Source of the DNA: Saccharomycopsis phalli
Lineage: Eukaryota; Ascomycota; Saccharomycetes; Ascoideales; Saccharomycopsidaceae
NCBI GenBank assembly: GCA_020342235.1
Contig: CP073219.1
Span: 186,001-250,000, forward strand
Direction: 5' to 3'
DNA: 64,000 nt
Numbering within the stretch: position 1 is the first letter of the stretch; every line of letters starts with the position of its first letter. The notes beneath the pieces were generated by a model that ran no database searches, was not told the DNA's origin, and saw only the letters and a list, made by a program, of their open reading frames with translations. The position numbers and the translations under genes were made by a program. This document shows positions 26,265-36,172 of the stretch, piece by piece.

Positions 26265-27344
26265 ATGTGTCGGTTTCTTATTTTCAAGGGCAAAAATGAC
26301 ATCAAGCTATCACATTTACTCACTAGACCGGAGCATTCTATTATCAAGCAATCATTTGATAGTCGTCTCAGACTTGACTTGAGGCGTCCAATAAATGGGG
26401 ATGGTTTTGGTTTGGGATACTACATCAGCAACCAGACGGAAGATGCAGAGGATGATGGACCTTGTATTTTCCGAGCCATTACGCCTGCTTGGAATAACGA
26501 AAATTTGGAGACATTAGCCGAGAAGACAAAGTCAAAATTGGTGTTTGCTCATGTGCGAGCTTCTACATATGGGACCTTGAGCGAGACAAATTGCCATCCG
26601 TTTTCGTATCATTCTCTCATGTTCATGCACAATGGGGGCCTTTCTAATTTCAATCGGATCAAGCGATCCATTGTGAATCACATCAAGGATGAGTATTTTT
26701 TGTACATCCAGGGCAGCACGGATTCAGAAATGTCCTTTGCATTGTTCTTGGACACATTGGATAAGATGGGGCACGACCCAAAGAAGCCAGGGGGAAAGTT
26801 CGGAGACAAAGTTCTTAGAGAAGCCTTGATAAAGACAATTGAGTTGATCAAAGATTTTATCAAGCAGGTGGACCCCACCTTGCCCGGCTATAGCAACGAG
26901 CCGTCGCTTCTTAACTTTGCAGTCACTGATTCTACGTCGGTAGTTGTGTCCAGATACATCACCTCCAAGACACAGGAGGCTGCTTCGTTGCATTTTTCCT
27001 GCGGATCTTCTTTCAAGGAATACGAGCCGCATGAGTATGTCATGGAGCGTTTGGATCGCAAGCTGGATGTTATTATGGTGGCTTCGGAGCCTTTGACCTT
27101 TGAGCGAAAGGACTGGATCACGGTTCCAACCAATACGGTCTTGACGATCAAGAACCAGACTGTGTTGTTGCACCCTATACATGATGAGTACTTTGAGCCA
27201 GACCTTCTGTTTGGACGATCGAGCGACTTTGCCGAAAGCAAAGGCCTCATGGGTAATGTGCCGTTGTCAATCACCGATCTTAACTCACCAGTGCCATTGT
27301 TGGAGAGGGAAGGGAGATCAAGTAGGATCAGTACATGCCATTAG
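26265..27344 (+). CDS. DUG3: Dug3, glutamine-amidotransferase subunit of glutathione-degrading (Dug1-Dug2-Dug3) complex
   Basis: 359 aa from ATG 26265. The second residue is Cys (MCRFLIFKG); removal of Met would expose it as the Ntn-hydrolase nucleophile. Class II amidotransferase features follow: NGDGFGLGYY, LVFAHVRASTYGTLSETNCHPF, MFMHNGGLSNF and GSTDSEMSFALFLD. In yeast Dug2-Dug3 forms the glutathionase and Dug1 cuts the released Cys-Gly. The last ten codons and the stop lie in the first unit of a tandem repeat that continues into the 3' region, so the end (GRSSRISTCH) is likely variable. Confidence 0.93.
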   Translation: MCRFLIFKGKNDIKLSHLLTRPEHSIIKQSFDSRLRLDLRRPINGDGFGLGYYISNQTEDAEDDGPCIFRAITPAWNNENLETLAEKTKSKLVFAHVRASTYGTLSETNCHPFSYHSLMFMHNGGLSNFNRIKRSIVNHIKDEYFLYIQGSTDSEMSFALFLDTLDKMGHDPKKPGGKFGDKVLREALIKTIELIKDFIKQVDPTLPGYSNEPSLLNFAVTDSTSVVVSRYITSKTQEAASLHFSCGSSFKEYEPHEYVMERLDRKLDVIMVASEPLTFERKDWITVPTNTVLTIKNQTVLLHPIHDEYFEPDLLFGRSSDFAESKGLMGNVPLSITDLNSPVPLLEREGRSSRISTCH

Positions 27345-27550
27345 TGTGACTTTTTGAGGGAGATTTACTAGGATCAGTACATGTTATTAGTGTGACTTGT
27401 TGAGGGAGATTAACTAGCATCAGTACATGTTATTAGTGTGGAACTTATTAAGAGAAGGAAGATCCAGTAGGATCAGTACATGTTATTAGTGTAGAACTTA
27501 TTGAGAGAAGGAAGATCAAGTAGAATCAGTACATGTCATTGATGTAGAAC
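27313..27550. repeat. Tandem repeat spanning the DUG3 stop codon
   Basis: Five degenerate units of about 46-54 bp share GATCAGTACATGTTATTAGT. The first unit contains the last DUG3 codons and the TAG; the other four lie downstream. The rest of the interval to BNA2 (27551-27782) is AT-rich with no feature beyond the presumed BNA2 promoter. Confidence 0.85.
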
Positions 27551-27782
27551 CTTATTTCTAATGTATCTATACACTTCACCAATATAAAGCTGAGCTTTTT
27601 TTCTTTTTGCCCTCGGGGTTTGTAAGCGGGTGCATTTGTCAGACTTGGGGCCTACTAAGGTTTGAAAAAATCGTACTCACAGGTAACCAATTTTTCATGA
27701 CATGAAGTGATTTTTCTGAAGCCGTATTCTTCCGAAAAAAACCACTAGCGACTTTCCACTAATACACACCCCAAATTTAGAT

Positions 27783-29165
27783 ATGATTCTTCCTCGGCTT
27801 GAAGATTACGATATTTCCCCCGTCACCGGATTTGTTCCTGAGGAGTTTCCATTGGAAAAACTCCCCGGAAGCTACTATGAGCCATGGGAGAATTTGGTCG
27901 AGGCACTTCCGTCTCTAATTCTCAACAAAACCATCCGCACGATAATCGACACACAACTACCGCTACTTGACACAAGCAGACTTGCTACTGTCGCAGAATA
28001 CCGCCGGGCGTATAGTGTGTTGGGGTTTTTGGCCCATGCCTATGTCTGGGGTTACAACGACCAACCAAGTAAAGTCTTGCCAAGCCAGTTGGCCATCCCT
28101 TTCAAAGCCGTGTCGGCGGAACTTGAGCTTCCTCCTGTTGCCACATATGCGGGACTTGTGCTCTGGAACTTTCGGCCGGCACTCCGATTGTTTGCAACTG
28201 CAAAAGTGGCAGACATGAAGCCGGACAATTTTGCGACAATCAACACCTTTACTGGGTCGATTGACGAATGCTGGTTTTACTTGGTCAGCTGCCATTTTGA
28301 GATCGAGGGCGCCAAATGCTTGAACACCGGCATGAAAACCCTCCAAGCAGCCTTTGACAATGACTTCCAGGCAGTGGTTGACGGTCTCCAGGAATTGGCG
28401 CAGTTGCTCGACAATCTCGGCTCGATCTTGATGTCAATGGAACAAGTGTGCGACCCGCATGTGTTTTACTTCCGCATCCGTCCGTTCCTTGCCGGCTGGA
28501 AGAACATGGCGGAGTTTGGGCTTCCTGGATTGGTGTATGGCGACGGTGAGCCGCTATGCTACTCCGGAGGGTCCAATGCCCAGTCGTCACTCATTCAGTA
28601 CTTTGACACTTTGCTCAACGTCGAGCATTATCCTACGGGCTTCCGACCAAAAAAACACATGGACTCCACCGACTCTGCGCTCCAGCTGACGAAATCTCCC
28701 ATCAATACCAACAACAAGAACTTCAACTCCGAGATGCAGGAATACATGCCAAAGCCGCACCGCCAGTTTCTTCGTGACCTCACAAAGTATAATATCCTAA
28801 AAAAGTTTGTCACGACCAACGCTAAAAACCACCCGGAGCTTATTCTTAGCTATGACTCGTGTCTTGCCATGCTCAAATCCTTCAGAGACAAGCACATTCA
28901 GATTATAACGCGGTACATCATCCTCCCGTCAAAATCCGCAAGCTCCTCCTCCACGCTAAGAGCCGGATTGGCCTCCAAAAAGACAATTGGAGAAACCAGA
29001 GGAACTGGCGGAACTGCTTTGCTTCCATTTTTGAAGCAGTGTAGAGATGAAACTGGTGACGCCGCCGTGGGCTCATGGGGTAAAAGAATCTTGACTGGCG
29101 GAATTTTGAATTTAAAGTATACCCAAAAGAAGCAAAACGAGGACCAGGTCTCTGGCCATTGGTAA
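27783..29165 (+). CDS. BNA2: Indoleamine/tryptophan 2,3-dioxygenase (first step of kynurenine pathway)
   Basis: 460 aa. A heme enzyme of the IDO family that opens the tryptophan indole ring to N-formylkynurenine for NAD synthesis. Family landmarks are LPGSYYEPWENLVEALP, YRRAYSVLGFLAHAYVWG, ELELPPVATYAGLVLWN, FTGSIDECWFYLVSCHFEIEG, FRIRPFLAGWKN, YSGGSNAQSSLIQYFD and EYMPKPHRQFLRDL, whose His is the proximal heme ligand. Near the end, GTGGTALLPFLKQCRDET closes the active site. Its stop is only 17 bp from the stop of PAC2, so the two 3' UTRs must overlap. Confidence 0.95.
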   Translation: MILPRLEDYDISPVTGFVPEEFPLEKLPGSYYEPWENLVEALPSLILNKTIRTIIDTQLPLLDTSRLATVAEYRRAYSVLGFLAHAYVWGYNDQPSKVLPSQLAIPFKAVSAELELPPVATYAGLVLWNFRPALRLFATAKVADMKPDNFATINTFTGSIDECWFYLVSCHFEIEGAKCLNTGMKTLQAAFDNDFQAVVDGLQELAQLLDNLGSILMSMEQVCDPHVFYFRIRPFLAGWKNMAEFGLPGLVYGDGEPLCYSGGSNAQSSLIQYFDTLLNVEHYPTGFRPKKHMDSTDSALQLTKSPINTNNKNFNSEMQEYMPKPHRQFLRDLTKYNILKKFVTTNAKNHPELILSYDSCLAMLKSFRDKHIQIITRYIILPSKSASSSSTLRAGLASKKTIGETRGTGGTALLPFLKQCRDETGDAAVGSWGKRILTGGILNLKYTQKKQNEDQVSGHW

Positions 29166-29182
29166 GCTTCAGTTTATTTCGT

Positions 29183-30985
29183 TCATTCCTTATTTCTTTT
29201 AACTAATACATGCGCATATAGATCTATCGTATCTCCATTTTGAAAGTTGAACCGATTGAGCTGGTACTCGTTGTTAACAATCTCCTCGGTAACGTTTCTG
29301 CGGCCTTCAAACTGTAGCGTAAAATATACCCGCAAATCCAACACTGAAGCAATATCAAAACACTTCTTGGCCACACCTTTCAACCTTAGCACCGAATCAT
29401 CCTCGAAAAACAGGTACCTGACCTGCTCATTGGCATTATCCCGATGCATGACCATGTTCAACTCGACGATTTTGCTCCGCAAATTCTTGCCCTGGTGCGT
29501 TTCCAGGTGACTCTCCTCCAAGTTGTACTTGGTACAAAGATCCGTATACCTCTGCTGGCCACTGGAAGAGAACTGAAAGAGCGGGTCCAGTCTTCGTGCA
29601 ACAAACAACAACTCCGAGTCGCTTCTTTCGTCTGCACGAATCACACTCTGGTCTAGCACTTTGAGCGTATCATTAAATCTGTAGAGCACTCTGTAATACG
29701 CTTCGTTGACAAGATATTGATCGAGGCTGAGATTGGACTGGATACGATTGTACTGCTCAATGAGCGGTTTGATGTCATAAGTCAGAAACAGATTTTCATG
29801 GAGGTTCAAGCTTTCGAGTCTTGGAAATTGGAGGTTGACCATGTCCAAATCCTGGTAAGTAGGAATATTGTTGAAGCCTATATCAAGCAGTTTCAACAGC
29901 GGCCAGGACTGAGTGGCAGGCTCGAATTTTATTTGATTATGTGATAAATTGACGTTGTGCAACGATTTCATCAGCCGCAATTCCCAAGGAAATCTTGTAA
30001 ATTGATTGTTTGACAAGTCCAACACGCTTATTGAAGAGTTTAATAGCAATGTCAAAGGATCGTATGCATCATCCAGGACTAGCCAATCGTCTCTTAAATA
30101 GTTGTTGGATAAGTCCAAGACCTCGAGGTTTTCAAATATCATCAATGCCTGTGCCAAAGTACTGCGAGTCAAGAAGCAGTTGTTTAATGACAAGTATTTT
30201 ACAGAACTGACCTTGGCAGTCACGCTGTGGTTTAAGTTAAAGACGTTGTGAGACAAGTTCAAGTTGGATATATTCTTGCAGAAGGAGCAAATTTTTGCAA
30301 TCTCATTGAGAGACTGGAACAAGTTGTAGGACAAGTCTAGAGTCTCCAAATTGGGGAGATCAACGGTATCAGTTGGCAGCACATAACCGACGCAATGTCT
30401 GTCCAATGAAATGACCTTTAAGTCGGCGAAGTTTGCGTTGATTTTCATTAACTTGCCAAACCCCAAATTCTCCACGTGCTTTGAGCCAAAATGAATGTCG
30501 AAGTCATCGGTAGTATCGGCGTATTTCTCTTTTAATTTGAAGAAAAATTCAGCCTGGGTCTCGACCCGCTTCAATTTGTTGTACTTTAAAAACGAGCCGA
30601 TTTTCAATTGGCGAAAAGTCACAAAGTAGCGTTCTGCCTTTAGGCTGCCGTAGTTTTTTCCCTTGTCGACATTGTCCCATTGGACGCCAATTGCCAATTC
30701 ATTGCCCCAAGTAGGAATTGTGCCGATATAAAGTATGGTACAAATCTCGTTGTCTATCATTATTCGGTCATTGATGTGTATTTTGTCGTTGATGGGTATT
30801 TTTTCACTTGCCAACTTCTCATTGACAGTCTTGTCATTAGCTATCCTCTCATTTTCCATCTTCTCATTAGCCAGTTTCTCATTTTCCATCTTCTCATTGG
30901 TCAGTTTCTCATTTTCCATCTTCTCATTGGCCATTTTCTCATTTTCTATCCTCCCATTAACATCCTCATCCTTGCCAATGCCCAT
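29183..30985 (-). CDS. PAC2: Tubulin-folding cofactor E
   Basis: 600 aa. Domain order is that of cofactor E: a CAP-Gly domain (about residues 68-135, with IGVQWDNVDKGKNYGSLKAE), leucine-rich repeats (about 190-410, for example LETLDLSYNLFQSLNEI, LEVLDLSNNYLRDDWL, ISVLDLSNNQFTRFP) and a ubiquitin-like C-terminus ending DLYAHVLVKRNKE. It helps assemble alpha-beta tubulin dimers. The first 70 residues are unusual: a run of five-residue units of the type NEKM-E/A (encoded at about 30810-30955) rather than the usual short lead. The start at 30985 may include expanded sequence, with a possible shorter start at DRIMIDNE. Confidence 0.88.
   Translation of the reverse strand: MGIGKDEDVNGRIENEKMANEKMENEKLTNEKMENEKLANEKMENERIANDKTVNEKLASEKIPINDKIHINDRIMIDNEICTILYIGTIPTWGNELAIGVQWDNVDKGKNYGSLKAERYFVTFRQLKIGSFLKYNKLKRVETQAEFFFKLKEKYADTTDDFDIHFGSKHVENLGFGKLMKINANFADLKVISLDRHCVGYVLPTDTVDLPNLETLDLSYNLFQSLNEIAKICSFCKNISNLNLSHNVFNLNHSVTAKVSSVKYLSLNNCFLTRSTLAQALMIFENLEVLDLSNNYLRDDWLVLDDAYDPLTLLLNSSISVLDLSNNQFTRFPWELRLMKSLHNVNLSHNQIKFEPATQSWPLLKLLDIGFNNIPTYQDLDMVNLQFPRLESLNLHENLFLTYDIKPLIEQYNRIQSNLSLDQYLVNEAYYRVLYRFNDTLKVLDQSVIRADERSDSELLFVARRLDPLFQFSSSGQQRYTDLCTKYNLEESHLETHQGKNLRSKIVELNMVMHRDNANEQVRYLFFEDDSVLRLKGVAKKCFDIASVLDLRVYFTLQFEGRRNVTEEIVNNEYQLNRFNFQNGDTIDLYAHVLVKRNKE
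30806..30957 (-). repeat. In-frame coding repeat in the PAC2 N-terminus
   Basis: 15-bp and 30-bp units encode MENEK, LANEK and similar pentads about ten times. Codon-level repetition (CTCATTTTCCATCTT on the plus strand) shows recent expansion. Confidence 0.85.
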
Positions 30986-31024
30986 TACAACAATGTCAAA
31001 TCAATGTAAACATCCAGGTCGTAG

Positions 31025-31030
31025 CACGTG
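31025..31030. promoter_or_regulatory. CACGTG site between PAC2 and a zinc-cluster gene
   Basis: GCACGTGAC, 40 bp upstream of the PAC2 ATG in a 258-bp divergent promoter. Confidence 0.35.
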
Positions 31031-31243
31031 ACAATTAAGGTGCGGCCAGGACCCATTTGCTGGTGTTTGGGTGGAGTACCAATATAAGCACATGCCAAAA
31101 CCCAGACTATTTATCCAATTGCGCGACATGGGACCTCGGCTGGTTTGAAGCCCCGTGCAGCATGGCTTTGACGTGCGAGTGAGCAGCATCACTTGTGCCT
31201 ACTTGATATTCGGTCTACACGGGGCAATAAAGTACCATCTAGC

Positions 31244-33904
31244 ATGACCCTGGTTCAACAGAGCCCGGCCGATGCCCGTGAAAAGGCGTCTGGAAGGGAG
31301 GGCTATTTAGACAGCGAGGACAAGCGGAAAGTGGCTCGGCGCGCGTGTTTGAGTTGTCGCAGTAAGAAACTCAGGTGCGACGGAGAGGTCATGGCCAAAG
31401 CCGCGGCCAATGGCGACGAGATCAAGTGCACGCGCTGCAAGTTTTTGGGGCTAACGTGTGAGTTCATTGCGTCGCAGCGTGGTGGCAGAAGAAAGAAGCA
31501 GCGGCATCTTGGCCATGACTTGGGCCACAGTCCCCAGGCAACGGTTTCCAGCGACAAGAGCATGACGTCGCTGCTAACCGGCACGCTGCCAGGTACCGTG
31601 GCTTCACTTCCCATGAAGGATCTGGAGACAGCCACCGGCAATTTCTGTAGCGGGCCGCATTGCTGCCAGAAAGCCACCTGTATTCGTTTCAGAAAACAGC
31701 GGCATTGCCAGGCCAGGGCACATTCCATTGGCGGGTACCACGACGGCAACAGGCCGCCGTATTATCTCCACCAGCCTCCAAGACTTGCCCCTGGCTTCCA
31801 CCATCCAATGAATGGCATTGGGCCGCCTCCCGCGGATCTCGGTACCAGGTTCGGCAATTTCATGCACCCGCCGTCGCCGTCGGCTCCAGCTGCGGATCAC
31901 ATGGGTCTTGCGTCCTCGCATTTCGTGCCGGCTTCTAGAAAACCGCCGGTTTTGCCGCCTGCGCCGCAGTTGAACTCCCATTTGCTCCCGCCATTGAGCG
32001 CCAACTTCTTCCGAGAACGCAGGTGTGACTACCAAGGGTCCTTGTACGAAGACAGTTACAGATATCTGCCTAACCGGGAGCTTGCCGGTCCAGTAACCAG
32101 TAGAGACTCCCCCAAGATTGACAACTACTCGATACTCGAGCTAATAATCAGCCCTCGGCAAATTGACTACTTCAGTTTCCCCGGGTATGGGCTCATGGGC
32201 GAATTGATCGACCTCTATTATAGATATGTCCACCCGTGCTACAAATTGCTACCCAACAAGATCACATTTCTAAGCGGCATATCCATCCCCATGCGTAACT
32301 CTGAACTTTTTGCGGTTTTTGCCGTGGCCAGTGCCTACTTGTCAAGTGACTATGACACCAGATACAGAAGCTCGGCGTATTGGTATCGTTTGGTGAAAAA
32401 ATACTTGTATCTACTCGACGACATCTCCGCCTTCAAGACTCTTAACATCCTCCTTGCTAGCTTCTCGGAGTTGAAGAGCACCTATGGCATGGAGGTGGTA
32501 CAAAAGATCAAGCAGTACTATGCCAAGCTATCGAATGAGCTACATGGGAAAAAGCAGTCGGCCAATTTATCTGATCTTACCCTCCAAGAGGACTTGGACA
32601 GAAGCATGTGGAACACTTGGCAGTTCATGGTGCTGTTTCGCAGTACATTGACCCTACCGGTCGACAATACCTTGTCGCAAGTATTGATTGTCGACTTTCC
32701 CAAGTCTTTTCCCATCATTGAGAGGCGTGACACCCTCTGTCATACTTTTCGAAAGTACTCTGCCGATAAGCCTCAGTTCTCTGATTTGTTTGACACGGCG
32801 TATTATAATGACTTGGAAAAATCATTTAGTGACGCATCAGCTGGCGATACTGGCAAGAACAGTATCGCCAATGTCTTCAGCTCGTCATCCATCTCAATAT
32901 TTGTCATTAAAGTCCTCGAGCAGATCATCGACAGTGTATCCAACTACTCATTAACGTGCAAGAATGCCTTGACGTTCAATAACAAAATCCGATTGATCAA
33001 GGCTGCGTTTCCCAAGCTCTACAAAATCGAGGCGGGGCTTTTATTGTTGGACGGGAGAGTGCTTGTATCTGAATTTGCGCTATTTTCTGCGATAATTCAC
33101 TCGAGGCAAATCTTCTGCTCCGAGTATTTGCTCTTCAAGGATGTAAACAAGCTTTTGGACTTTGTGAATTTTGTTGACCAAGATGATATCCAGCAGCAAG
33201 TTACATTTCTTTTGAAGCCAATCTTTGAAAGTATTCCTTTACCCATGATCTTTTTGATTGGGCAAAGCTCCACTGCTCAACAATGTCTGTCGGTGGGGCT
33301 GCTATTGGCCAGTTGTTTTGAGATATCCAAGATCATCCAGCTAGGGCAAGGTATATGCAAAGAGACATCTGCCTCTGGAATAGAGTGTCCTGCTGTTGTT
33401 GGCCCAACATGCCTCGATGTCACCAGTGAGTTGTCCGAGAAGTTGTACTTCTTCAACGAGAACGACGACACAATTGGCCAATACCTCATGAAACCATGGT
33501 ATCGGTTTGAAGGTAAGCTGCTGGCCCAGGCTTCGTCGAGGGTAGCGGCCAATTGCTGGGTTCTGTACCCGATGTTTAGCAGCATGGTGGTGTATCAAGC
33601 CGGGCTTATTCTTGCGTCTGGGCTCTTGATATCGAAATACATTTCCTTTAGAGACTCGGCAACAGAAGCTGGTAGCGTGGAAGTGTGGTTGTCCAAGCCG
33701 GGATTTAATAAGCGAATCCACAAGTTTCAATTGCCAGAGCCCATTCCTGAGATTTTGGTTTCACGGTTCAACGAGATGAGTCTACTTGAAGTCATTAAGC
33801 TATTTTGTGACTTCCTACAGGCCAGGAGCAGAATATCCTTACAAGTGTTTGCCTTCCACTTGGTTCTCAGGGAGATTAATAATTATTGTAAACGTGTAAT
33901 ATAG
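31244..33904 (+). CDS. Zn2Cys6 zinc-cluster transcription factor (second of two)
   Basis: 886 aa from ATG 31244 (MTLVQQSPADAREKASG). Cysteines at 35, 38, 45, 62, 65 and 72 form the cluster (ACLSCRSKKLRCDGE, then KCTRCKFLGLTC). The loop between the third and fourth Cys has 16 residues, longer than the usual 5-12. A basic GGRRKKQR tail follows. Next comes a Pro/His-rich linker of about 200 residues, then the fungal-specific helical regulator domain (IDLYYRYVHPCYKLLPNKITF, LFAVFAVASAYLSSDYDTRY). Several in-frame CTG codons fall in this gene; if the species reads CTG as Ser, those residues differ from the standard translation. Target genes are unknown. Confidence 0.87.
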   Translation: MTLVQQSPADAREKASGREGYLDSEDKRKVARRACLSCRSKKLRCDGEVMAKAAANGDEIKCTRCKFLGLTCEFIASQRGGRRKKQRHLGHDLGHSPQATVSSDKSMTSLLTGTLPGTVASLPMKDLETATGNFCSGPHCCQKATCIRFRKQRHCQARAHSIGGYHDGNRPPYYLHQPPRLAPGFHHPMNGIGPPPADLGTRFGNFMHPPSPSAPAADHMGLASSHFVPASRKPPVLPPAPQLNSHLLPPLSANFFRERRCDYQGSLYEDSYRYLPNRELAGPVTSRDSPKIDNYSILELIISPRQIDYFSFPGYGLMGELIDLYYRYVHPCYKLLPNKITFLSGISIPMRNSELFAVFAVASAYLSSDYDTRYRSSAYWYRLVKKYLYLLDDISAFKTLNILLASFSELKSTYGMEVVQKIKQYYAKLSNELHGKKQSANLSDLTLQEDLDRSMWNTWQFMVLFRSTLTLPVDNTLSQVLIVDFPKSFPIIERRDTLCHTFRKYSADKPQFSDLFDTAYYNDLEKSFSDASAGDTGKNSIANVFSSSSISIFVIKVLEQIIDSVSNYSLTCKNALTFNNKIRLIKAAFPKLYKIEAGLLLLDGRVLVSEFALFSAIIHSRQIFCSEYLLFKDVNKLLDFVNFVDQDDIQQQVTFLLKPIFESIPLPMIFLIGQSSTAQQCLSVGLLLASCFEISKIIQLGQGICKETSASGIECPAVVGPTCLDVTSELSEKLYFFNENDDTIGQYLMKPWYRFEGKLLAQASSRVAANCWVLYPMFSSMVVYQAGLILASGLLISKYISFRDSATEAGSVEVWLSKPGFNKRIHKFQLPEPIPEILVSRFNEMSLLEVIKLFCDFLQARSRISLQVFAFHLVLREINNYCKRVI

Positions 33905-34149
33905 TTCTTCAGCTTAATAATATACATCGGACGAGAGCCAAACAGTGCCCGAGATTCTTGGCGCAATGTAAGACAATGTATATATATGCATTTTGAAATG
34001 TCTAATTATCCCAGCTAAGGCAGAGAGCCACAGTCCCACCAACAGTTTTCGCGACGTTTGGCACACCAGAAGAAAAGGGGAGAACGGACAATTGCCGATA
34101 AATACTCAAACGGATTTTTTTTTTGTTTTGTCTTTGCTTGTCACAAAGG

Positions 34150-35718
34150 ATGTTTGCTCATGATTATGTCCCGCCTCGGAAGCTCGCTCTACTGTATTCC
34201 ACTCTAGTGACAATCTCGTCGGGATACTTGTATTTATACTCAGTGTATGCTCCACAAATCATCGATAGGTTGCAGCTCACCCCGGTGGACGCGGGGATTC
34301 TCACTATATCGTTGTCAATTGGCTCGTCGTTGGGCGGAATCCCCATTGGCATCATCATAGATAAATACGGCACTCGATGGTCCACGCTCTGCGGTGGTAT
34401 CTTGACGTTTGTGTCCTACTTGACCCTCAGATCCTGCTACTTGAACGGCATCAGCAACATCTACTTGTTGAGCGTCGTCACCGGGGTCACGGGCTTTTCG
34501 TCCATCCTTGGAAACTACGCCGCTTTCAAGTGCTGTGCCACCAACTTCCCTGATCACAAAGGTGCGGCTGTCGGATTGGCAGCGTCTGGGTTTGCTCTTA
34601 GTGCCATGGTGCTTTCGAGCATCTCGGCCGTGTTTTTCACCGGCAATGTCCCGGGTCTTTTGCTCTTTCTCGCATTGTGCAATGGCTCGATTATCACGGT
34701 TGGCTACTACTTTGTCAGAGACATCAAACACGGCTATGCTGAGGTGGATCAGGTGGACTGCAGCCAGAGCTTGAACACGTACTCCAACTCGATTGACGAG
34801 GAGAGCATAACCGGGTCTTCAGGGCTACTAAACTCTCCCATTAGAGATACCTCCGGCAACTATCTCTCGGTGGACGGAACAAGAAAGTCGACCGAGTTCA
34901 ATGAAACCGTGGTGCACCTCCGAAGTCCGCGGACCCCAACCGTGAGCGAGAGCGAAAATACTGCGTATAGTGTCGCCAACAGCTCAGTGACCGAAGCACT
35001 AAAGGACAAGTTCGTCCAGGTGAAGCAAAGCTTGTTGTTCAAGATATTCACCTCGCGGCTTTTCTGGTGCAACTACTTGGTGTTGACTTTCTTGACATCT
35101 GCTGGCCAGACCTATATCTTTTCCGTGGGCTACATCGTCCAGAACCAGTACTATAATCCAAATTACACCTACACCACGTCCCAGGAAAGCTACCAAAAGA
35201 CCCAGGTCGCGGCTTTCTCGTTGGCGAATTTCATCGGAAGACTTTCCTCGGGGTACTTCTCTGACTTGCTAGTGAAACGTGCCGGTGTGCAGCGTTCCTG
35301 GATATTGCTCTTGTCATTTGGCTTGACCATCATTGCCCAGGTCATGGTGGTTAGAGTCAATAACTTGGACATCCTTGTGGCCGTGTCAACCTTTAGTGGG
35401 TATGCTTTTGGGGTGGTGTTTGGCTCGTATCCGTCTATTATCAGCGACTATTATGACTCGAGCGTGTATAGCACCATCTGGGGAACCATCACCACCGGTC
35501 CGTTTTTCTCAAACACTCTATTGTCTCGTTATCTTGCGTACAATATCAATTCGCAAAGTGAGTACGACGATGCTCTTCACAAATTCATTTGTCGCAAGGG
35601 GGTCGACTGTTATAAGAATACTTTTTACTTGACCGAGGGCTTTTGCTTTTTTGGGGTGTGTATTATACTTTACACCATGTGGTACAAGAGAAACGTTTTA
35701 AAGGATGGTGTGTTTTAA
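34150..35718 (+). CDS. Nodulin-like MFS transporter (YMR155W/Mch1 group)
   Basis: 522 aa from ATG 34150 (MFAHDYVPPRKLALLYS). Twelve predicted membrane helices in two halves with a central cytosolic loop of about 110 residues rich in Ser and Thr. The first half has SSGYLYLYSVYAPQIIDRL and SLGGIPIGIIIDKYGTRWS, the MFS helix 2-3 loop signature of the nodulin-like group. The second half has FLTSAGQTYIFSVGYIVQNQ and ANFIGRLSSGYFSDLL, a second GRLxSG-type loop. Substrate unknown; relatives include Mch1 and YMR155W. The gene is convergent with SRP14 across a minisatellite. Confidence 0.75.
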   Translation: MFAHDYVPPRKLALLYSTLVTISSGYLYLYSVYAPQIIDRLQLTPVDAGILTISLSIGSSLGGIPIGIIIDKYGTRWSTLCGGILTFVSYLTLRSCYLNGISNIYLLSVVTGVTGFSSILGNYAAFKCCATNFPDHKGAAVGLAASGFALSAMVLSSISAVFFTGNVPGLLLFLALCNGSIITVGYYFVRDIKHGYAEVDQVDCSQSLNTYSNSIDEESITGSSGLLNSPIRDTSGNYLSVDGTRKSTEFNETVVHLRSPRTPTVSESENTAYSVANSSVTEALKDKFVQVKQSLLFKIFTSRLFWCNYLVLTFLTSAGQTYIFSVGYIVQNQYYNPNYTYTTSQESYQKTQVAAFSLANFIGRLSSGYFSDLLVKRAGVQRSWILLLSFGLTIIAQVMVVRVNNLDILVAVSTFSGYAFGVVFGSYPSIISDYYDSSVYSTIWGTITTGPFFSNTLLSRYLAYNINSQSEYDDALHKFICRKGVDCYKNTFYLTEGFCFFGVCIILYTMWYKRNVLKDGVF

Positions 35719-36172
35719 ATGTACAGAGAAATAATATACTATGAAATCAATAGATTGGTATGATTTTGTAGTGTTTATTAGTGACAATTTGACCTTGTGA
35801 TAATGATTATAACTCTATACAGACTATCCATGCAGACTCCATACAGACTATCCATGCAGACTCCATACAGATTCTCCATACAGATTCTCCATACAGCCTC
35901 TCCATACAATCATCTCCATACAATCATCTCCATACAATCATCTCCATACAATCATCTCCATACAATTAGACTATCCATATAATCATCTCCATACAATCAG
36001 ACTATCCATATAATCATCTTCATACAATCATCTTCATACAATCTCTCCATACAATCTCTCCATAAAATCTCTCCATAAAATCTCTCCATAAAATCTCTCC
36101 ATACAATCCCACTACGCATACCAGACAATTACTCATCCGCTTCAATTTATTTTGCGCTTCCTGTGCTCCCGC
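35719..36172. repeat. Minisatellite between convergent MFS transporter and SRP14 genes
   Basis: From about 35815 to 36110 the sequence is built from CTCCATACAATCAT, TCTCCATACAGATTC and CTCTCCATAAAAT units of 13-24 bp in blocks. No gene present; open frames crossing it are repeat translations. Confidence 0.9.
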
